Below, piece by piece: positions 27,103 through 34,882 of a stretch of DNA of 38,139 bases (positions are counted from its first letter, which is position 1; the number at the start of each line of letters is the position of its first letter). The translations under genes were made by a program, and so were the position numbers. Source of the stretch: Parabacteroides goldsteinii. GTDB lineage: Bacteria > Bacteroidota > Bacteroidia > Bacteroidales > Tannerellaceae. Below the pieces are notes generated by a model. It ran no database searches, was not told the DNA's origin, and saw only the letters and a program-made list of their open reading frames with translations. The stretch is taken from assembly GCF_015550595.1 (NCBI RefSeq), contig NZ_JADNBB010000044.1, positions 1-38,139 on the forward strand, in the 5' to 3' direction.

Positions 27103-27421
27103 AGATCGCTGTGTTTGATTCTGATTCTTTTACTTCTACTTTGTAGCAGGTGGGTAACTGGTCACAGATCCACCGTGCAATGTTCTCTGCCGTCGGGTTA
27201 AAGGGGAGAACTTCGTTTAGATTTTGATGATCGAGCTTGCTCTTGATAATTTCTTTGATATGGCTGAAATCGATTACCATACCATCGGCGTTCAATTCTT
27301 TCGAGCGACAATAAACTGTGATGATCCAGTTGTGACCATGCAGGTTCTCACATTTGCTGGAATAGGAAAGTTTCAGGCTATGTGCTGCTGATACCTCCAT
27401 TCGCTTAATTACGGTATACAT
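27089..27421 (-). CDS. queD: 6-carboxy-tetrahydropterin synthase
   Basis: QueD converts 7,8-dihydroneopterin triphosphate to 6-carboxy-tetrahydropterin, the substrate of QueE. From the ATG at 27421 the protein is 110 aa, a normal length; a longer frame to 27505 would add an unlikely 28-residue extension. The zinc ligands are His14 (SAAHSL), His28 and His30 (CENLHGHNW), with the catalytic Cys24 in the CxxxHGH motif. Later family segments include DGMVIDFSHIK and LDHQNLNE, the latter contributing catalytic residues, and NPTAENIARWI. It is the first gene of a two-gene unit with queE. Confidence 0.93.
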   Translation of the reverse strand: MYTVIKRMEVSAAHSLKLSYSSKCENLHGHNWIITVYCRSKELNADGMVIDFSHIKEIIKSKLDHQNLNEVLPFNPTAENIARWICDQLPTCYKVEVKESESNTAIYEKD

Positions 27422-27479
27422 GGGAAAAAGATAATTTAAACGTTTATACTCTGTACCTGATGTCACCTTGATACGGGTA

Positions 27480-27487
27480 CAAAAATA
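27480..27487 (-). promoter_or_regulatory. Candidate -7 box of queD-queE
   Basis: The minus strand reads TATTTTTG, matching TAnnTTTG, about 58 nt upstream of the queD ATG. A TTG lies 15 bp further upstream (27503-27505), shorter than ideal. Confidence 0.3.
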
Positions 27488-27780
27488 CACAAAATACAGA
27501 TGCAACCATCAGCTCCCTACCTATAGTATTTATTAAAAAAACATTTGTATATTTGCAAGTATTAGAATGTTAACTCCCTTTCTTTGCGAGAAGGAAAATA
27601 GATATAAAGTAGCAATAAGTAAAAATACTTGCGTTATTTTGCTTGCTATTCGATAAAATATGTGTGCATTTGTGCTGGTAAACCAATATTTAAGCGACGG
27701 GAGAAAATGTTAAAAAATAGAAGAAGCTGCAAATAAGTTTCGATAATCTTAAAAATATGTTTTATAATATCTTTTTTAAT

Positions 27781-27811
27781 TTGCCCAGTAATATAAAATC
27801 CCGCATCTTTG
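27781..27811 (+). promoter_or_regulatory. Candidate promoter of an intergenic small RNA
   Basis: TTG (27781-27783) is followed after 20 bp by CATCTTTG (27804-27811), one mismatch from TAnnTTTG. It points away from queD toward the terminator at 27871-27900, with no coding frame between. Confidence 0.35.
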
Positions 27812-27817
27812 CATGCA

Positions 27818-27905
27818 GATAACCTAAACAATCTTTTTGCCTTAAAGACTAATACCTATTAAAAACCTATAAAGAGGGCCTTTGAGAAAAGGCCCTCTTT
27901 ATGAT
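27818..27905 (+). ncRNA. Candidate small RNA (~85 nt)
   Basis: A well-spaced plus-strand promoter (27781-27811) and a strong terminator (27871-27900 plus T-rich tail) bracket about 85 nt with no open frame. The 5' half has little internal structure, so it could pair with targets. The terminator may instead only serve the minus-strand gene ending at 27916, in which case this RNA does not exist. I recognise no known RNA family here. Confidence 0.25.
27871..27905. terminator. Bidirectional terminator with GAGA tetraloop
   Basis: AAAGAGGGCCTTT (27871-27883) and AAAGGCCCTCTTT (27888-27900) form a perfect 13-bp stem closed by GAGA, a GNRA-type loop. T-rich tracts follow on both strands. It terminates the sigma/FecR/STN operon on the minus strand and possibly a small RNA on the plus strand. 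Confidence 0.85.
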
Positions 27906-27915
27906 TTTTAAGCCC

Positions 27916-29475
27916 TTAGTAACCTGTTTCTTCTATCTTCGACGATATTTTACCTATTGCTTCATTCAGTTTTTCTTCCGGTGGAATGACATTAAAGTTT
28001 CCCCAAAAACCTTCATCATAGCTAAATTTTGTTTCAGAAAAGACGGTTCGGGTCGATAATGTTTCTTTTCGTGTAAAACGGTTAACATTAACAGTGTCTG
28101 TTTTACATATAACCATTTCGAACCAGACGTGTAGGGGCGTGCTACCGAAGATCTGCTTCTTTCGTTTTATTTTGAAATGCAGGTCGCCCCTTACATGATT
28201 AATATAATAAGTTCCGTTCCAGGGTTTGTAAGTAACGGTGTAAATAACCTTTTGTGGTATGATTTTCAAGTTTCGGCTCTTCTTTTCAACCAGCATGCCG
28301 GCAGCCTCTTTCACGTATTTGGGATGCAGTTCGAATTCGGCACGAAGTAGTGCACTGTTCTCTGCATCGATATATAAGTTTCCTTTGTAGAGCGGCAAAG
28401 TGATAAAGTCGCGTTGTTCGAAAGAGATCACGTTGGCCATCCGGTTGTCTATGACCGTTATATCTGAATGGGCAAAGACATAAGGATAGTTTATCTCGCT
28501 TTCAGGCATCAGGAAATCAGGCATATCCTTCATTACATCCAGCATAAGACTGGCATTGAGTCCTGATTTCATTTTAGCAATTACCGTGTCTTTATCCTGG
28601 TTGCTGGAGATACGCCGCATCTTTAAAAGTTTTAACTGATCGGTCCCGGGACGGTTCGTATAAGCCGTTTTATAAATTTTAAAAATGCCTTCTGTCAGGC
28701 TGACGAACTTATTTTTCCGTTCGATCCCTTCCCGGTAGAACGAGGTCATATAGACCGGTTGTTGCGAATAGTTTTCCTCCTTTTTATCCTGCATTTCGCG
28801 TAATAATCGTAGAGGGTTCGCGATGCGGACCACTACTTCCTGCAGTGAAATGACTTTGGGCTCCAGGGTAAGCATACTGTAACGCTCTGCCAGCAACGAT
28901 GCTGACATTTCGAGCGGCTGATAACCTAAATGAGAAAAAGAGATTTGGGATTGGCGTAAAGAGTCCGGCAGACGGAGCCTGAATTCTCCTCCCTGGTTGG
29001 TGATGCTTCCGATTGCCTCCTCACTGATACCGACAGTGGCGAAGGGGATAGGCTCGTTCGTATATTTGTCGCGCAGCAGACCTTCCAGTGTGAAATAACG
29101 AATACTGTCCGGAAGAACCGGTTCTGCTTCTGTCGGAGTCGTTTTTATGGGGGGGGAGATCAGTATGTGATTTCCTATCACCCGGAGCCCTAGTTCTTTA
29201 TTGCCTGTGATCAGGTAGATAGCTTCCCTGACGGAATATTTCCCGCCTGGTATTTTGACTATCTGTTCATTGTTGATAATTTTACTGTCGTAGATGAAAA
29301 GGTAACCGGATTGTTCGGATACTTCTCCCAACAGATGGTAAATCGTTTCCTTGTTTTTGGAAAGGTGAATGACACGATCGAGAATATCGTTATCGTCCGC
29401 CTGCAAAGGAACTGCTACGACTAATAGCAGTCCGATGAGGAAGTAGAGGTTAGTTCTCATGCAGCGTAAATACAT
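27916..29475 (-). CDS. STN-domain / CarboxypepD_reg-like exported protein, FecR partner
   Basis: This exported protein of about 519 aa has an unusual domain order. A signal peptide ends VPLQAD. An STN domain (about 35-108; EQSGYLFIYDSKIINNEQIV, then SVREAIYLITGN) is the module by which TonB receptors signal to FecR. A CarboxypepD_reg-like domain follows (about 128-200). A roughly 300-residue beta-rich C-terminal domain is paralogous to the protein at 30900. There is no TonB plug or barrel. The first ATG is 29475; the frame extends to a GTG at 29484, and an ATG at 29460 is also possible. It overlaps the end of the FecR gene, so it is co-expressed with it. Inferred role: periplasmic sensor acting on the adjacent FecR/sigma pair. 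Confidence 0.85.
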   Translation of the reverse strand: MYLRCMRTNLYFLIGLLLVVAVPLQADDNDILDRVIHLSKNKETIYHLLGEVSEQSGYLFIYDSKIINNEQIVKIPGGKYSVREAIYLITGNKELGLRVIGNHILISPPIKTTPTEAEPVLPDSIRYFTLEGLLRDKYTNEPIPFATVGISEEAIGSITNQGGEFRLRLPDSLRQSQISFSHLGYQPLEMSASLLAERYSMLTLEPKVISLQEVVVRIANPLRLLREMQDKKEENYSQQPVYMTSFYREGIERKNKFVSLTEGIFKIYKTAYTNRPGTDQLKLLKMRRISSNQDKDTVIAKMKSGLNASLMLDVMKDMPDFLMPESEINYPYVFAHSDITVIDNRMANVISFEQRDFITLPLYKGNLYIDAENSALLRAEFELHPKYVKEAAGMLVEKKSRNLKIIPQKVIYTVTYKPWNGTYYINHVRGDLHFKIKRKKQIFGSTPLHVWFEMVICKTDTVNVNRFTRKETLSTRTVFSETKFSYDEGFWGNFNVIPPEEKLNEAIGKISSKIEETGY

Positions 29476-30298
29476 TCTTATCACGTGTATATTTCAGGTT
29501 CAAGGCTGCGCAGATCAGTTCCGCTATGCTCTCCGGCGAATTGTTGGAGAAAGTAACGGTGAGTGTCCGGCTTTCTAAAGCAGGTATGGCCTGCAAACGT
29601 ATATCCCCCGTGTTGAGGTTGATAATACGGAGGATGTCGGCCAGTCGTTCGTCTTTGAAACGTATTTGCTGTGTTATCTCGGAGAATTGTTCCGGGTTTT
29701 TCGTTTGGCTTACCTGAAGCTTACGTGAAGAGAGGGTTGCCGTTTCACCGGTTTTTACATATACATCCTGCCCGCTCTTTTTCAGCGTCACCTTCACCAT
29801 TCCCCGCTGTACGGAGAGTTCGAAAGGTTGCGAGCCGTCGCTTTTCACATTAAAAGCTGTTCCGAGTACTTCGATACGTGTATCTTCCGTTTCGATCAGG
29901 AAAGGCCGGGTACGGTTTCCTGCTATATCGAAAAGAGCATTCCCTTGCAGGGATATTTCTCTTTTATCCGGCTGGAAATGTTCCGGGTAATGGATCGCTG
30001 CGTTCCCTGCCAGATATACGATGGAACCATCTTCAAGTGTGGTGGCCAGCGTTATTGTTTCTTTATTTTGCCGGGTAAGCAGGTTACGGTCGATAACCTT
30101 TTCTGTCTGATTGAAATAGTTTATTGATAAATATGTGCAAAATAATATGACAGCCGCTGCTGTCCATTTGAATGCAGTCAGACGAAGCGACGGACGAGGT
30201 GTCTCCGCTTGGGTGATCAGACCGTCCTTCTCCAGGCGATTGTAAAGTGTTGTCCATGCCTGGTCCGTTTTTCTGTTGTTCTTTTCTTTCCGAGTCAT
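29450..30298 (-). CDS. FecR-family anti-sigma factor
   Basis: This is an inner-membrane regulator (282 aa) that holds the adjacent ECF sigma factor and relays a periplasmic signal. A short cytoplasmic N-terminal segment (about 1-42) is followed by one transmembrane helix (about 43-61) and a periplasmic FecR domain (TLATTLEDGSIVYLAGNAAI, FDIAGNRTRPFLIETEDTRI, VLGTAFNVKSD). The C-terminal region (RLADILRIINLNTGD to the end) is the STN-interacting/secretin-like part. Its start overlaps the sigma stop (ATGA, 4 nt) and its end overlaps the STN-protein gene. The three are a coupled unit. Confidence 0.93.
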   Translation of the reverse strand: MTRKEKNNRKTDQAWTTLYNRLEKDGLITQAETPRPSLRLTAFKWTAAAVILFCTYLSINYFNQTEKVIDRNLLTRQNKETITLATTLEDGSIVYLAGNAAIHYPEHFQPDKREISLQGNALFDIAGNRTRPFLIETEDTRIEVLGTAFNVKSDGSQPFELSVQRGMVKVTLKKSGQDVYVKTGETATLSSRKLQVSQTKNPEQFSEITQQIRFKDERLADILRIINLNTGDIRLQAIPALESRTLTVTFSNNSPESIAELICAALNLKYTRDKNVFTLHEN

Positions 30299-30846
30299 AC
30301 TGTTTGTGTATAATTCTCAATTTCTTTTCTGAGCATCTGAAGTGCCTTTGTCATTTCGGCTTCCACTGTTTTGACCGACAGGGAGAGGGTAGAGGCTATC
30401 TCTGCATATTTCTTTCCCTCGAAGCGGTGCATCCGGAAGATGCGAAGCCGACGTTCCGGCAGCCTCTTGAGTGTGTTGTTTATCAGCGTTTCCAACTCTT
30501 TGTATTCCAGCTGATCCTGTGGGTCGGAAGATTTACTTTCCTGATCTCCCGAAAGTACGTTATCGCGGTATCGGTTGCGTACTTCCAGATGTTCACAGTA
30601 TTGGAGAGCCTGGTTGCGTACTGCCCCGTACAGGTAACTTTTGATGGAGCGGAACACTTGCAGTTTCTCTTTTTCTTTCCAGAAAACATAAAACAACTCT
30701 TGAACAATTTCTTCGGCCACGTCCCTGTTACCCGTGATACCTGCGGCATACAGGCAAAGGGGAGAGTAATAGAGCCGGAAGATACCTTCAAAAGCTTTGA
30801 CATCCCCCTCTTTAATCTTAGTAAGTACGAATAAATCGTTCAGCAT
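30295..30846 (-). CDS. ECF RNA polymerase sigma factor (FecI-like)
   Basis: This is a 183-aa extracytoplasmic-function sigma factor of the Bacteroidetes FecI-like group. Region 2 spans about 10-90 (FRLYYSPLCLYAAGITGNRDVAEEIVQELF, SYLYGAVRNQAL). Region 4 spans about 115-170 with the helix-turn-helix (LPERRLRIFRMHRFEGKKYAEIASTLSLSVKTVEAEMTKAL in pieces). It should direct transcription of target genes when released by the FecR protein encoded immediately downstream. It starts 53 nt after the 30900 gene and has its own candidate promoter in that gap. Confidence 0.95.
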   Translation of the reverse strand: MLNDLFVLTKIKEGDVKAFEGIFRLYYSPLCLYAAGITGNRDVAEEIVQELFYVFWKEKEKLQVFRSIKSYLYGAVRNQALQYCEHLEVRNRYRDNVLSGDQESKSSDPQDQLEYKELETLINNTLKRLPERRLRIFRMHRFEGKKYAEIASTLSLSVKTVEAEMTKALQMLRKEIENYTQTV

Positions 30847-30874
30847 GCCGTGGATCTTAATAATTAGAGTCCTT

Positions 30875-30882
30875 CAAATGTA
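30875..30882 (-). promoter_or_regulatory. Candidate -7 box of the sigma-FecR-STN unit
   Basis: The minus strand reads TACATTTG, an exact TAnnTTTG match, about 28 nt upstream of the sigma factor ATG. No terminator separates it from the upstream gene, so read-through from 30900 is also possible. No -33 TTG at standard spacing. Confidence 0.35.
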
Positions 30883-30899
30883 CGAAAAGATATTGAAAT

Positions 30900-32174
30900 T
30901 TATTTCTGTTGCTTTTTTAATTTGTTTACAGCACTGTCCAGCGATTCCGTAGGTTCGATGATATTGTAAGCACCCCAGAAATCTTCGTCCATAAAGTTTT
31001 CCACTTTGTCGGACAGCGACTGTGATTCTTTAAATGCCATCTTGAACGGGATACCGCCTACGTTGTCCTCTCTACCGTCTGTCACGACCATTTCCGAAAT
31101 GATGGTGTAGTTGGTTGAGAACAGTTTACGTTTCCAGTCACATTTAAATCGTACCCCGTTGCGTACATAGTTCAGATAAGTTACACCATTCCTTTCTTTA
31201 TAAGTAACCAGGTAGGCCACTTCAAGCGGGCGGAAACGTAATCCAAACGGTTTCTTTTTGAGGATGGCCTGGGTCGCTTTGTTGCGGTCGTCCATACTCA
31301 GGTTGAATTCTGCACGGGTAAATGAGAGTCGTTCCTTGTCGATGTAGAGTTTTCCGTAATACAGGGCATACGGCATGATGACCTGGGGCTGGAAACTGAT
31401 TACATACTGCGGACGGTTATCGATATTGGTTGATTCTTCCATTTTGAAAGTATAATAAGGCAGGCATTCCAGGTCGAGCATTACATCCGGATTCTTCACA
31501 ATATCGACATAGATCGACATGTTTGGACCACCGAGCAACTTAACGGCCAGTGTGTCGCTTTTTTTCTGGCTCAACAGCTTACGACCTTTATATATCTGTA
31601 CCCGGTCGCGGTCTGCCGACTCGTTATACGGGGTTTTGTAGACATCGATCACTGCTTCCGATATGTTGATGTATCTTTTTCCCTTTTGGGCCGTTTCACG
31701 ATAGAAACCGGTCAGCATATTCGTTTTTTTGCTGTAATTTGCCGGGATCTTCCGGATCGCTTGCTCTACGATGAGACGAGGGTCGCTGGCATGGATAATA
31801 ATCTCGTCGAGCATGTTCTCGTAAGGAGTCATCCAGACGGTCAGGTCGGAGATATTGTTGCCGTTGACTTCTACTTTATTATTATAGTATCCGATATGCG
31901 ATACTTCTACCGCCTTTACATGAGAAGCATCTTTGATCTTGAAAGAGAATTCCCCTTCCTCGTTGGTGATGGTACCTGAGTTACTGCCCGGGATGGAGAT
32001 ATTTACATATTCCAGCCGTTTCTTGTTTTGCTTGTCTTTAACGACTCCGCTTACGGTGATGTATTCGGCGTTGGCATCGTCGCGTTCCAACTCTTGTGCC
32101 TGTAGCGGACTCATCCCTGCCACTAATAATATGATCAGCAAAAACCGGACGGATTGTCTATACTGCGTTTTCAT
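30900..32174 (-). CDS. CarboxypepD_reg-like exported protein, paralogue of the STN protein
   Basis: This 424-aa exported protein has a signal peptide ending SPLQAQ, a CarboxypepD_reg-like domain (about 40-125; VSGVVKDKQNKKRLEYVNIS, VSHIGYYNN) and a C-terminal domain of about 300 residues. That C-terminal domain matches the STN protein at 27916: LTGFYRE/MTSFYRE, VYKTPYN/IYKTAYT, GKLYIDKE/GNLYIDAE, YLVTYKERNG/YTVTYKPWNG and DEDFWGAYNI/DEGFWGNFNV. It lacks the STN domain. It is first in the locus, upstream of the sigma factor. The shared domain also echoes the middle part of the DUF5686 protein at 14708, so an outer-membrane or periplasmic role is likely; function unknown. Confidence 0.87.
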   Translation of the reverse strand: MKTQYRQSVRFLLIILLVAGMSPLQAQELERDDANAEYITVSGVVKDKQNKKRLEYVNISIPGSNSGTITNEEGEFSFKIKDASHVKAVEVSHIGYYNNKVEVNGNNISDLTVWMTPYENMLDEIIIHASDPRLIVEQAIRKIPANYSKKTNMLTGFYRETAQKGKRYINISEAVIDVYKTPYNESADRDRVQIYKGRKLLSQKKSDTLAVKLLGGPNMSIYVDIVKNPDVMLDLECLPYYTFKMEESTNIDNRPQYVISFQPQVIMPYALYYGKLYIDKERLSFTRAEFNLSMDDRNKATQAILKKKPFGLRFRPLEVAYLVTYKERNGVTYLNYVRNGVRFKCDWKRKLFSTNYTIISEMVVTDGREDNVGGIPFKMAFKESQSLSDKVENFMDEDFWGAYNIIEPTESLDSAVNKLKKQQK

Positions 32175-32276
32175 TTCTGTATTGTTTTAAAGGTGAATAT
32201 TACTCGTTTGTATTACTAAGATCGTTCAGGAAGTAAATACCCTATGGAAAAAACGAATTATTTTGATAAATCTTTC

Positions 32277-32284
32277 TATATTTG
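32277..32284 (+). promoter_or_regulatory. Candidate -7 box of the aldo/keto reductase unit
   Basis: TATATTTG matches TAnnTTTG exactly; predicted start near 32291, leaving about 37 nt of leader before the ATG at 32328. This position means the longer frame starting at 32244 cannot be translated from this promoter. Confidence 0.45.
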
Positions 32285-32327
32285 TGAGGCACAGGCGGAT
32301 AAATACACACACATAATTATATATCCT

Positions 32328-33515
32328 ATGAAAACCAAACGTGTTAATCGAAGAGATTTTTTCAGGCTTTCAGCCACTGCGGGTGTTAGTGCCATAGTTG
32401 TTCCGGGTGCTGCGGCCGCTGCCCGTACCGGTCTGTTATCCGGTAATGAGAGTGAAATCCCTGTCCGTACGCTTGGCAGGACGGGGGTAAAACTTCCTAT
32501 CCTGAGTATGGGAGTGATGCGTGCCGATAATCCGAATGTGGTAAGGGCGGCCTACAATTCCGGCATATTCCATTTCGATACGGCTCATGGCTACCAGAAT
32601 GGAAAGAATGAAGAGATGCTGGGGAAGTTCTTTACCGGCAAAGCTCGCGACAGTTTCTTTATTGCAACAAAAGGGAAGTTCGATTATCCCCTGAAAGAAG
32701 ATTTCGAAGAAACGTATGGAAAACTGATGGATCTCAGTCTGCAACGCCTGAACATGGATCATGTAGACCTGTTCTACACACATGCACTGGATAAGGTGGA
32801 AGAGGTGAAAGACGAACGTGTGATTGCCGTCCTGAAGAAATTTAAGGAAGAAGGAAAAACCCGTTTCATCGGATTTTCTGCACATGCCGGTAAGCCGGAA
32901 CTGCTGGATGCCGCTGTCGAAACCGGAGTGTATGATGTGATCCTGCTGAGTTATAATTTCAAGCTCTCTAACCTGAAAGAAACGGAAGACGCGATAGCCC
33001 GTGCCGCCAAAGCCGGGATCGGACTTGTTGCGATGAAGACCATGACCGGAGGAACCGAAGATGCCGCAGGTAAAAAGAAGATTAATGCCGAGGCCTGTCT
33101 GAAATGGGCCTGGAAGAATGAACATATAACGACTGCCATCCCCGGTTTTTCCAATTACGACGAACTGGAGGAATGTCTGGCGGCCGCCCGCAATCCCGAA
33201 CTGACTTCCGGCGAACAGGAATATCTGGCTTCCCTCTGCGGACAGGAAATGTTGTATTGTCAGCAATGCGGAAAGTGCCGAACGCAATGTCCCGAACATC
33301 TTCCTATTCCTGATATTATGCGGGCTTATATGTATGCCTATGGCTATAAATATTCAAGAATGTCGAAAGAGACACTGGCGGAGTTGGAGCTTTCACCGGA
33401 TATCTGTTCCAACTGTGAGACCTGTCAGGTGACTTGTCCGTCCGGTTTCGATGTATCGGCAAAGATTGCCGCTATCACACCGGTTATGCAGGTGCCGAAT
33501 GAATTTCTGACTTAA
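32328..33515 (+). CDS. Tat-exported aldo/keto reductase with two 4Fe-4S motifs
   Basis: This is an oxidoreductase of about 395 aa. I chose the ATG at 32328 because it gives a twin-arginine signal (NRRDFFR at 7-13, hydrophobic stretch to about 32). The aldo/keto reductase barrel covers about 45-305 with the catalytic tetrad Asp84, Tyr89 (DTAHGYQN), Lys115 (ATKGK) and His152 (FYTHAL). The C-terminus adds two cysteine clusters, CQQCGKCRTQCP and CSNCETCQVTCP, each of the 4Fe-4S ferredoxin type. Tat export fits a protein folded with cofactors in the cytoplasm. Substrate and electron partner are unknown. A DUF6599-like exported protein gene follows after 12 nt. Confidence 0.92.
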   Translation: MKTKRVNRRDFFRLSATAGVSAIVVPGAAAAARTGLLSGNESEIPVRTLGRTGVKLPILSMGVMRADNPNVVRAAYNSGIFHFDTAHGYQNGKNEEMLGKFFTGKARDSFFIATKGKFDYPLKEDFEETYGKLMDLSLQRLNMDHVDLFYTHALDKVEEVKDERVIAVLKKFKEEGKTRFIGFSAHAGKPELLDAAVETGVYDVILLSYNFKLSNLKETEDAIARAAKAGIGLVAMKTMTGGTEDAAGKKKINAEACLKWAWKNEHITTAIPGFSNYDELEECLAAARNPELTSGEQEYLASLCGQEMLYCQQCGKCRTQCPEHLPIPDIMRAYMYAYGYKYSRMSKETLAELELSPDICSNCETCQVTCPSGFDVSAKIAAITPVMQVPNEFLT

Positions 33516-33527
33516 TAATACCGACAT

Positions 33528-34388
33528 ATGAGATACATTAATTATTTATTGCTCTTGTTTCTTTTACCTTTTTATCCGTTAAATGCCCAGACATCTGACG
33601 AGTTGAAATCGTGGTTGCCGGCAGTGGATGGCTGGACCATATCGGAAGAGGTGGAAGTCTTCAATCCCGATAATTTGTTTGACCGGATCAATGGGGCAGC
33701 TCCGCTTTTTATCGAGAATAATTTCAGGGAAATGACTTCGATGGAGTATAAGAAGGGGGCTGATTATATTACTATACAGGCCTACCGGCATGCAACACCG
33801 GAAGATGCATTCGGCATGTATTCTTCGGAGCGTTCGTCCGATCTCGCATACCTTCCGATAGGAGGAGAAGCGCAAGGGGATAAGACCAATCTGTATTTCT
33901 TTGCCGGAAATATGTATTTAAAGATATGGAGTAATTCCGCCGGGGATGTATCCGGAGAATTGCAGACGATAGGAAAGGGATTGGCTGAAAAGATAGATCC
34001 GAATGCCGCTTATCCGTTGGCAGTCCGTTTGTTTCCGAAAGAAGGTAAAGTGCCTTATTCAGACAGTTATATAACTTCCAATTTTATCGGTCATGAGTTT
34101 CTGCGTGCCGTTTACACTGCAAAATACGAATGTAACGGACAAAGTTTCCAGTTATTTATACTGGATGGAGGTAGTGCGGAAGGAGTAAAAGAGGTATTGA
34201 CGCAATATATGGCTTTCACCAAGCAGTCACAGGAATTGAAAGAGGGTGAACTGCTTATAAAAGACCGGTATAACGGAGATATCCCGTCTATCTGGAAAGG
34301 ACGTTACCTGATCGGTCTCTTCAATGAGAATGGAGATACGATAACCGGCGGGGATAAACTATTGAATGAAGTGGCGGGAAAACTTTAA
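33528..34388 (+). CDS. Exported DUF6599-like protein
   Basis: This 286-aa protein has a signal peptide ending YPLNAQ. Residues about 30-280 resemble the DUF6599 family: the early segment VFNPDNLFDRINGAAPLFIE, an EYKKGADYITIQAYR strand pair, and DAFGMYSSERSSD. The body looks all alpha/beta without catalytic motifs that I recognise. It lies 12 nt after the aldo/keto reductase gene and 11 nt before the ATL gene, so the three likely form one transcript. In context it may assist the exported reductase, but that is inference from position only. Confidence 0.75.
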   Translation: MRYINYLLLLFLLPFYPLNAQTSDELKSWLPAVDGWTISEEVEVFNPDNLFDRINGAAPLFIENNFREMTSMEYKKGADYITIQAYRHATPEDAFGMYSSERSSDLAYLPIGGEAQGDKTNLYFFAGNMYLKIWSNSAGDVSGELQTIGKGLAEKIDPNAAYPLAVRLFPKEGKVPYSDSYITSNFIGHEFLRAVYTAKYECNGQSFQLFILDGGSAEGVKEVLTQYMAFTKQSQELKEGELLIKDRYNGDIPSIWKGRYLIGLFNENGDTITGGDKLLNEVAGKL

Positions 34389-34399
34389 TGATTTTGTAA

Positions 34400-34753
34400 A
34401 TGTCAAACTTTGATAAGGCAGACTTTATACAGGCTGTCTACCAGATGGTAAAAACGGTTCCGTACGGGCGTGCCACCAGTTATGGGGCAATAGCCCGTTC
34501 CATCGGTTATCCGAATATGTCGCGGATGGTCGGGACTGTGTTAGGTAATTGCAATAGTGAGGAAACGGGTATCCCTGCTTACCGGGTAGTAAACAGCCAG
34601 GGGATTTTATCCGGCAAAGATGCTTTCGGCACTCCGACTGAGATGCAAGAGAAGCTGGCAGAAGAAGGTGTTATGGTGGAGAATAATCGTATCAAGGATT
34701 GGAAGCATGTGTTCTGGGATCCGATGAAGGAGATTACCTCCTGTTTCAGTTGA
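34400..34753 (+). CDS. Alkyltransferase-like protein (MGMT family, no catalytic cysteine)
   Basis: This 117-aa protein is the DNA-binding domain of O6-alkylguanine-DNA alkyltransferase. It shows PYGRATSYGAIA (21-32) and the Arg-finger segment SRMVG (Arg42). The active-site motif PCHRV is replaced by PAYRV (Pro59-Val63), so the alkyl-accepting cysteine is Ala60 and the usual His is Tyr61. It cannot act as a suicide alkyltransferase. By analogy to ATL proteins it may bind alkylated guanine and flag it for nucleotide excision repair. It follows the DUF6599-like gene after 11 nt. Confidence 0.9.
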   Translation: MSNFDKADFIQAVYQMVKTVPYGRATSYGAIARSIGYPNMSRMVGTVLGNCNSEETGIPAYRVVNSQGILSGKDAFGTPTEMQEKLAEEGVMVENNRIKDWKHVFWDPMKEITSCFS

Positions 34754-34882
34754 CAAGTGACAGTTAGGCTTCGCGATCGAATATAGGAGGAATTGAACTT
34801 CTACATGAACGAATATTGTCCAATAGAACTGTCATACTATCATTTTTGACTTTTTGCGTATTGAAATCCAATGCTTACAGAC

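Larger units (their letters stand above)
27422..27915. other. 494-bp AT-rich region between queD and the STN-protein gene
   Basis: It contains the queD promoter candidate, an isolated plus-strand TATATTTG box (27548-27555), a better plus-strand promoter (27781-27811), and a terminator at 27871-27905. No convincing protein-coding frame is present; the 61-codon minus frame at 27646-27831 has no family resemblance or supporting context. Confidence 0.55.

Noticed and set aside
27646-27831. 61-codon minus-strand frame between queD and the STN gene
   Set aside because: Very AT-rich, no conserved features, and it overlaps the better-supported small RNA promoter.
27548-27905. A housekeeping RNA (RNase P RNA, tmRNA or 6S RNA) of about 350 nt starting from TATATTTG at 27548
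   Set aside because: I could not find the conserved sequence blocks of these RNAs, and the segment is very AT-rich with little long-range pairing visible.
32436-33299. 287-codon minus-strand frame opposite the aldo/keto reductase
   Set aside because: The plus-strand gene has complete catalytic and iron-sulfur motifs; the antisense product does not resemble a protein family.
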